Source: Qipengyuania soli
GTDB lineage: Bacteria > Pseudomonadota > Alphaproteobacteria > Sphingomonadales > Sphingomonadaceae
NCBI RefSeq assembly: GCF_015529805.1
Contig: NZ_CP064654.1
Coordinates: 186,001 to 250,000, forward strand
Length of the DNA stretch: 64,000 nt
Direction: 5' to 3'
Both the position numbers and the translations under genes were made by a program. The notes under the pieces are model-generated. The model saw only the letters and a list, made by a program, of their open reading frames with translations, had not been told where the DNA came from and searched no databases. Of this stretch, positions 60,631-64,000 are shown piece by piece (within the stretch, counting starts at the first letter, position 1; every line of letters begins with the position of its first letter).

Positions 60631-61722
60631 TCAAATGGTTAGCATGGGGTAATCGATGTACCCTTCCGGCCCCGAGCCGTACCAGGAATGCGGTACGTTG
60701 ACGTTGGGAGCGATTTCGGCTCCCAGGCGGAAGCGTTCGGCAAGGTCGGGGTTGGAGATGTAGTCGCGTCCCCAGCTGATCGCATCGGCGCGGCCCGCAT
60801 CGATGTCGGCAACTGCACCCTCTGGCGAATAATCGCTGTTTAGCACCAGCGCGCCCGAATAGATCTGGCGGATCAGCGGGCTCTGCTTGGGTACTTCGGT
60901 GGCCCCGAAAGTGCCGTTCGGTCCCGGTTCGCGCAGTTCGAGGAAGGCGAGACCGAGGTCTTCCACGACCTTCGTCGCTGCGCCGAAGGTTGCCGGCGGA
61001 TCGCTGTCGTCGCAACCCTGCGTCTCTCCGTTGGGCGAGAGGCGAACGCCGACGCGATCGGCACCCCATACATCGACCAGCGCGGTCAGGACCTCGCGCA
61101 GGAAGCGGGTGCGGTTTTCCGGGCTGCCGCCGTATTCGTCGGTACGCAAATTGGTGCTGTCGCGCAGGAACTGGTCGACGAGATAGCCATTCGCGCCGTG
61201 CAGTTGCACGCCATCGAAGCCGGCCTTCTTGGCGTTTTCGGCAGCGTGGCGGTAATCCTCGACGATGCGCTTGATGTCATCGACGGTCGCTTCGCGCGCC
61301 TGCTCGTAGTCCTTGCGTCCCTCGAAAGTGTGCGCATGGCCGGGCGCAGTGGTCGCGCTGGCCGAGACCGGCGGATTGCCACCGAGGAACAGCGGGTGGA
61401 CGAGGCGACCCATGTGCCACAGCTGCAGGACGATCAAGCCGCCTTCCTCGTGCACCGCATCGGTGGTCAGCTTCCAGCCCTCGACCTGCTCTTCGCTCCA
61501 GATACCCGGAGCTGCGGGCCAGCCCGAACCTTCCACGGTGATACCGGTCGCTTCGCTGATGATGAGGCCCGCCCCGGCGCGCTGGCGGTAATAGGTCGCC
61601 ATCATCTCGTTCGGCACCGAACCCGGCTGGCTCGAACGTCCGCGCGTCAGCGGCGCCATGAACACCCGGTTCTTCGCATCGAGGGCGCCCATTTTCAGCG
61701 GCTGGAAAAGCGTTTCATGCAT
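60631..61722 (-). CDS. Old Yellow Enzyme family NADH:flavin oxidoreductase
   Basis: This 363-residue FMN enzyme begins MHETLFQPLKMGALDAKNRVFMAPLTRGRS, the NemA/alkene-reductase start, with the flavin and substrate residues in QLWHMGR and LHGANGYLVDQFLRD. It reduces activated C=C bonds or nitro groups using NAD(P)H. The start ATG 61720-61722 was picked because the family begins there; the open frame continues to 62166 without similarity. It is divergent from the EamA transporter gene (54 bases between). Confidence 0.93.
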   Translation of the reverse strand: MHETLFQPLKMGALDAKNRVFMAPLTRGRSSQPGSVPNEMMATYYRQRAGAGLIISEATGITVEGSGWPAAPGIWSEEQVEGWKLTTDAVHEEGGLIVLQLWHMGRLVHPLFLGGNPPVSASATTAPGHAHTFEGRKDYEQAREATVDDIKRIVEDYRHAAENAKKAGFDGVQLHGANGYLVDQFLRDSTNLRTDEYGGSPENRTRFLREVLTALVDVWGADRVGVRLSPNGETQGCDDSDPPATFGAATKVVEDLGLAFLELREPGPNGTFGATEVPKQSPLIRQIYSGALVLNSDYSPEGAVADIDAGRADAISWGRDYISNPDLAERFRLGAEIAPNVNVPHSWYGSGPEGYIDYPMLTI

Positions 61723-61776
61723 CGCGGACAAATCCTTTTTGCTAGCTCGTGTCGGCGATTGAGCTAGGGGCGAGAC

Positions 61777-62694
61777 ATGAGCGGCGCAACCAGCACGGCG
61801 GACAAGAATGGCTATCAGGCCAGCGCGTGGCACTTTGTCGCGCTGCTTGCCGGCAATGCCGCGCTGGCGATAGGGCCATGGTTCGTACGGCTGGCCGACA
61901 CCGGGCCTGTCTCGGTCGGCTTTTGGCGCATGCTCCTGCCGCTGCCGATCCTGCTGCTCCTTGCTCGCAGGGAGCGGCCGGAAGCGCCGCTCGACATGAA
62001 GCGTGCAGGCTGGATCGTCTTCGCCGGGATCGCCTTCGCGCTCGATCTTGCCGCCTGGCATCTCGGCATCGAGCGTACGCGTCTGGGCAATTCGGTGCTG
62101 CTGGCAAATTCGGGCAGCCTGTTCCTGATGGTCTGGGGCCTCGTCCAGCTGCGCCGCATGCCGCATCGCAACGAGTCCGTGGCGATTTTCGCAGCGCTGG
62201 CGGGGGTCGCAATCCTGCTCGGGCGCAGCTTCGAGATTTCGCCCCGGACGCTTTTGGGGGACGTGCTGTGCCTTGCCGCGGGGTTCTTTTATGTCTTCTA
62301 CCTGATCCCCGCGCAGAAGGCGCGCGAGGGGCTGGGACAGTGGACCGTGCTCTCACTGGTCAGCATGGCAGCGGCACCGGTCCTGTTCGTGATCGCATAC
62401 AGGGTTGGCGAGCCGATCCTCCCCGGACCCGTCGGATGGGCACCCGTCGTTGCCATGGCGATAACCGGCCAACTGATCGGGCAGGCGCTGATCGTCTATT
62501 CGCTGAAGAACTTCCCGCCGTTGATCATCGGCTTCGCCCTGCTCACCCAGCCCGCGCTCGCTGCGCTGGTCGGTTTCCTTGCCTTCGGGGAAGTGCTCAT
62601 GCCGCTCGACTTCCTCGGCATGGCGCTGGTCGCCGCGGCGCTGCTGGTCGCACGGACGACGCCACGCCAGCGCGCACCTACCGGAACGCCTTGA
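61777..62694 (+). CDS. EamA/DMT family transporter
   Basis: This 305-residue protein has ten predicted membrane helices in two EamA repeats (about 20-150 and 165-295). It starts with GNAALAIGPWFVRLADTGPVSVGFWRML, a typical first helix of the drug/metabolite transporter superfamily. It probably exports amino acids or other metabolites; substrate unknown. The start is ATG 61777. Its 3' end overlaps the convergent DUF2254 gene by 17 bases. Confidence 0.87.
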   Translation: MSGATSTADKNGYQASAWHFVALLAGNAALAIGPWFVRLADTGPVSVGFWRMLLPLPILLLLARRERPEAPLDMKRAGWIVFAGIAFALDLAAWHLGIERTRLGNSVLLANSGSLFLMVWGLVQLRRMPHRNESVAIFAALAGVAILLGRSFEISPRTLLGDVLCLAAGFFYVFYLIPAQKAREGLGQWTVLSLVSMAAAPVLFVIAYRVGEPILPGPVGWAPVVAMAITGQLIGQALIVYSLKNFPPLIIGFALLTQPALAALVGFLAFGEVLMPLDFLGMALVAAALLVARTTPRQRAPTGTP

Positions 62695-64000
62695 GGAACA
62701 GCAGGTAGCGCTGCTCGACCTCGGCAAGGTCGGGTCCGGCGAGCGCCAGCCGGGCCTGCTCGACCAGCTTGTCGCCCTGCATCCGGATCAGGCCGGCCCG
62801 GCCTTCATCGCTCACAGGGGCGGCGGCGGTGCGCAGGCTGTCAAACATCACCAGCGACGCCTGCACGCTCGTGGCGACCGCGCTGCGCAATGCGCCGAAG
62901 CCGCGCTGGAGGAAATGGGCGAAGGTGTCGGGCAGGGGGTGGACGCTGTCGTCCTGCGGGTGGTCCTCGCACCGCCGCCGCAGGTCGCGCCGTCCCAGTT
63001 CGGCAGTCGCCGCACCGAGCCAGTGGATTGCGGTGATTGCAGTGAAGGGATCGTTGATGCCCGGACTGAGTGCGCGCAGTCCGATCTCGACCAGCTCGTC
63101 GATCAGGAACTGGGGGTCCTGTGTCGGGGTGCGGGTCGAACCGATCGTGAAGGCATGTTCGACCCGGGAGGGCAGGGTGTCGGTGACGTCTCCGGTCACC
63201 CGCACCAGCGCCATGCCGGGATGGACGAAGTCACCGGTACGAACCTCGAGCGCGATCTTCTGGTCGATCGACTCGGCAAGGTCACGCAGCTCTTCGAAAT
63301 CGATGATCTGCACGTATCCGGTCCGCTCTGTCAGGACCTCCGTTCCGTCGGGCGCAGGTGGCAGTTCCTCGCCGCTGTCATCGCGCGGGTAGTTGTCGCG
63401 GATGTCGGAAAGGAGGCGGTGGCCGATACCCTTGAGGACCGTGTTGATGCGGATGCTCGAGGGCACGTGATTGAGAAAGTAGACCAGCACCGCAACCGAC
63501 AGGGCCATCAGCCCGTAGGCGACCAGCAGCGAGAGCTGCGGGACGAAGCCCGGCAGGGTGCTGTGGACGGCTTCCTCTATGCTCGCCGTTGCCTCGTCCT
63601 CCGCGCGCACGGTGCGCAGGACTGTGATCGCGTAGACGAAAGTGCCGATGAAGGTCGCAAGGCTCAACTGGTTGCCCTTGTCCTCCATGAAATTGGTCAG
63701 GAGCCGGGGGCCGTAGGTGCCGCTGGCATAGGCGACCGCGGCAATGGTGATCGAAAATACCGTCGATGCGACCCCGATCATCGACCCGGCGATGACCGTG
63801 AGCATGTTCGACGCGCCGTCGGGTCGTGCGGGGACCAGCCATCCGCCGGTGCTCAGGAACTTGGCAAAGCCGTTGCGGTCGACCCACACCAGGGCGAACG
63901 CCATCGCACCACCCACGATGGAGAAGAGCGCAGGATAAAACCAGTAATTCGAGTTCAGCCGGGTCCAGAACCAGCGTAATTCGGCAGGCAAGCGCGTTTC
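62678..64000 (-). CDS. DUF2254 family membrane protein (5' end at or beyond the right edge)
   Basis: This protein of at least 437 residues has four N-terminal membrane segments, then a soluble region (about residues 190-437). The order of RLNSNYWFYPALFS, SIVGGAMAFAL, MIGVASTVFSITIAAVAYASGTYGPR and LSPGINDPFTAITA matches DUF2254 proteins, whose function is unknown. The first codon is not certain: TTG 63989-63991 would start a protein close to family length, but the frame stays open to the window edge, so the true start may lie beyond. Its 3' end overlaps the EamA gene. Confidence 0.82.
   Translation of the reverse strand, partial: ETRLPAELRWFWTRLNSNYWFYPALFSIVGGAMAFALVWVDRNGFAKFLSTGGWLVPARPDGASNMLTVIAGSMIGVASTVFSITIAAVAYASGTYGPRLLTNFMEDKGNQLSLATFIGTFVYAITVLRTVRAEDEATASIEEAVHSTLPGFVPQLSLLVAYGLMALSVAVLVYFLNHVPSSIRINTVLKGIGHRLLSDIRDNYPRDDSGEELPPAPDGTEVLTERTGYVQIIDFEELRDLAESIDQKIALEVRTGDFVHPGMALVRVTGDVTDTLPSRVEHAFTIGSTRTPTQDPQFLIDELVEIGLRALSPGINDPFTAITAIHWLGAATAELGRRDLRRRCEDHPQDDSVHPLPDTFAHFLQRGFGALRSAVATSVQASLVMFDSLRTAAAPVSDEGRAGLIRMQGDKLVEQARLALAGPDLAEVEQRYLLFLKAFR

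Noticed and set aside
1-64000. CRISPR arrays, insertion sequences, prophage or integrative elements
   Set aside because: No regularly spaced direct repeats, transposase, integrase or phage structural genes were seen, and base composition appears even by eye.

Overview
The window is about 64 kb of high-GC chromosomal DNA from an alphaproteobacterium. The closest fit is the order Sphingomonadales, probably family Erythrobacteraceae (Erythrobacter/Qipengyuania-like). This rests on the crtY-crtI-crtB carotenoid cluster, tandem DUF885 lipoproteins, the DUF6356 protein, MipA/OmpV and TonB-dependent outer-membrane proteins, flavin monooxygenases, and the secE-nusG / rplK-rplA order. No taxonomic search was possible. 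I see no phage, insertion sequence, CRISPR array or plasmid function. Coding density is very high: no gene-free stretch exceeds 300 bases, and the longest gaps (24989-25222 and 27076-27324) are the leaders of secE and rplK.

Layout. 1-12 kb: partial mmsA, tRNA-Gly(CCC), an alpha/beta hydrolase, an HSD10-like dehydrogenase, a Dps protein, pgl-nudix, dinB, an MFS exporter, and a biotin-dependent acyl-CoA carboxylase (alpha and beta subunits) behind an NTF2-like protein. 12-17 kb (minus strand): a carotenoid operon crtY-crtI-LOG-crtB in which every junction is a 4-nt stop/start overlap and crtB appears to start at CTG. 17-25 kb: MipA/OmpV, a Baeyer-Villiger-type monooxygenase, two tandem DUF885 lipoproteins, a GT87-like membrane protein and a 49-residue protein. 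25-28.5 kb: the transcription/translation block secE-nusG and rplK-rplA, interrupted by an opposite-strand double aspartyl-protease gene. 28.5-40 kb: a DUF2339 membrane protein, a CinA-type protein, a second monooxygenase, an O-antigen-polymerase-like protein, PilZ, a LacI regulator and a 1107-residue beta-propeller/amidohydrolase.

40-50.3 kb holds a complete chemotaxis-type signalling operon (cheA-cheW-cheY-cheB-cheR, then a GGDEF/EAL protein and two paralogous chemoreceptors) with no flagellar or pilus gene nearby. CheA has two CheW-like modules and no obvious P2 domain. The operon therefore joins a phosphorelay, a receptor methylation system and c-di-GMP turnover in one transcription unit. 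50-64 kb: MATE exporter, class II aldolase-like protein, an orphan 2Fe-2S subunit of a molybdenum hydroxylase, a siderophore receptor behind two Fur-type boxes, ArsC, an MFS transporter, a PmtA-like methyltransferase, lipB, a CitE-like protein, an Old Yellow Enzyme, an EamA transporter and a DUF2254 protein at the right edge.

The window is mostly ordinary core genome. The points most worth following up are the LOG gene inside the carotenoid operon with the CTG start of crtB, the che/c-di-GMP operon with unusual CheA and receptor architectures, the family-wide loss of metal ligands in the amidohydrolase fusion, and the striking use of CTAG as a shared stop for convergent gene pairs.
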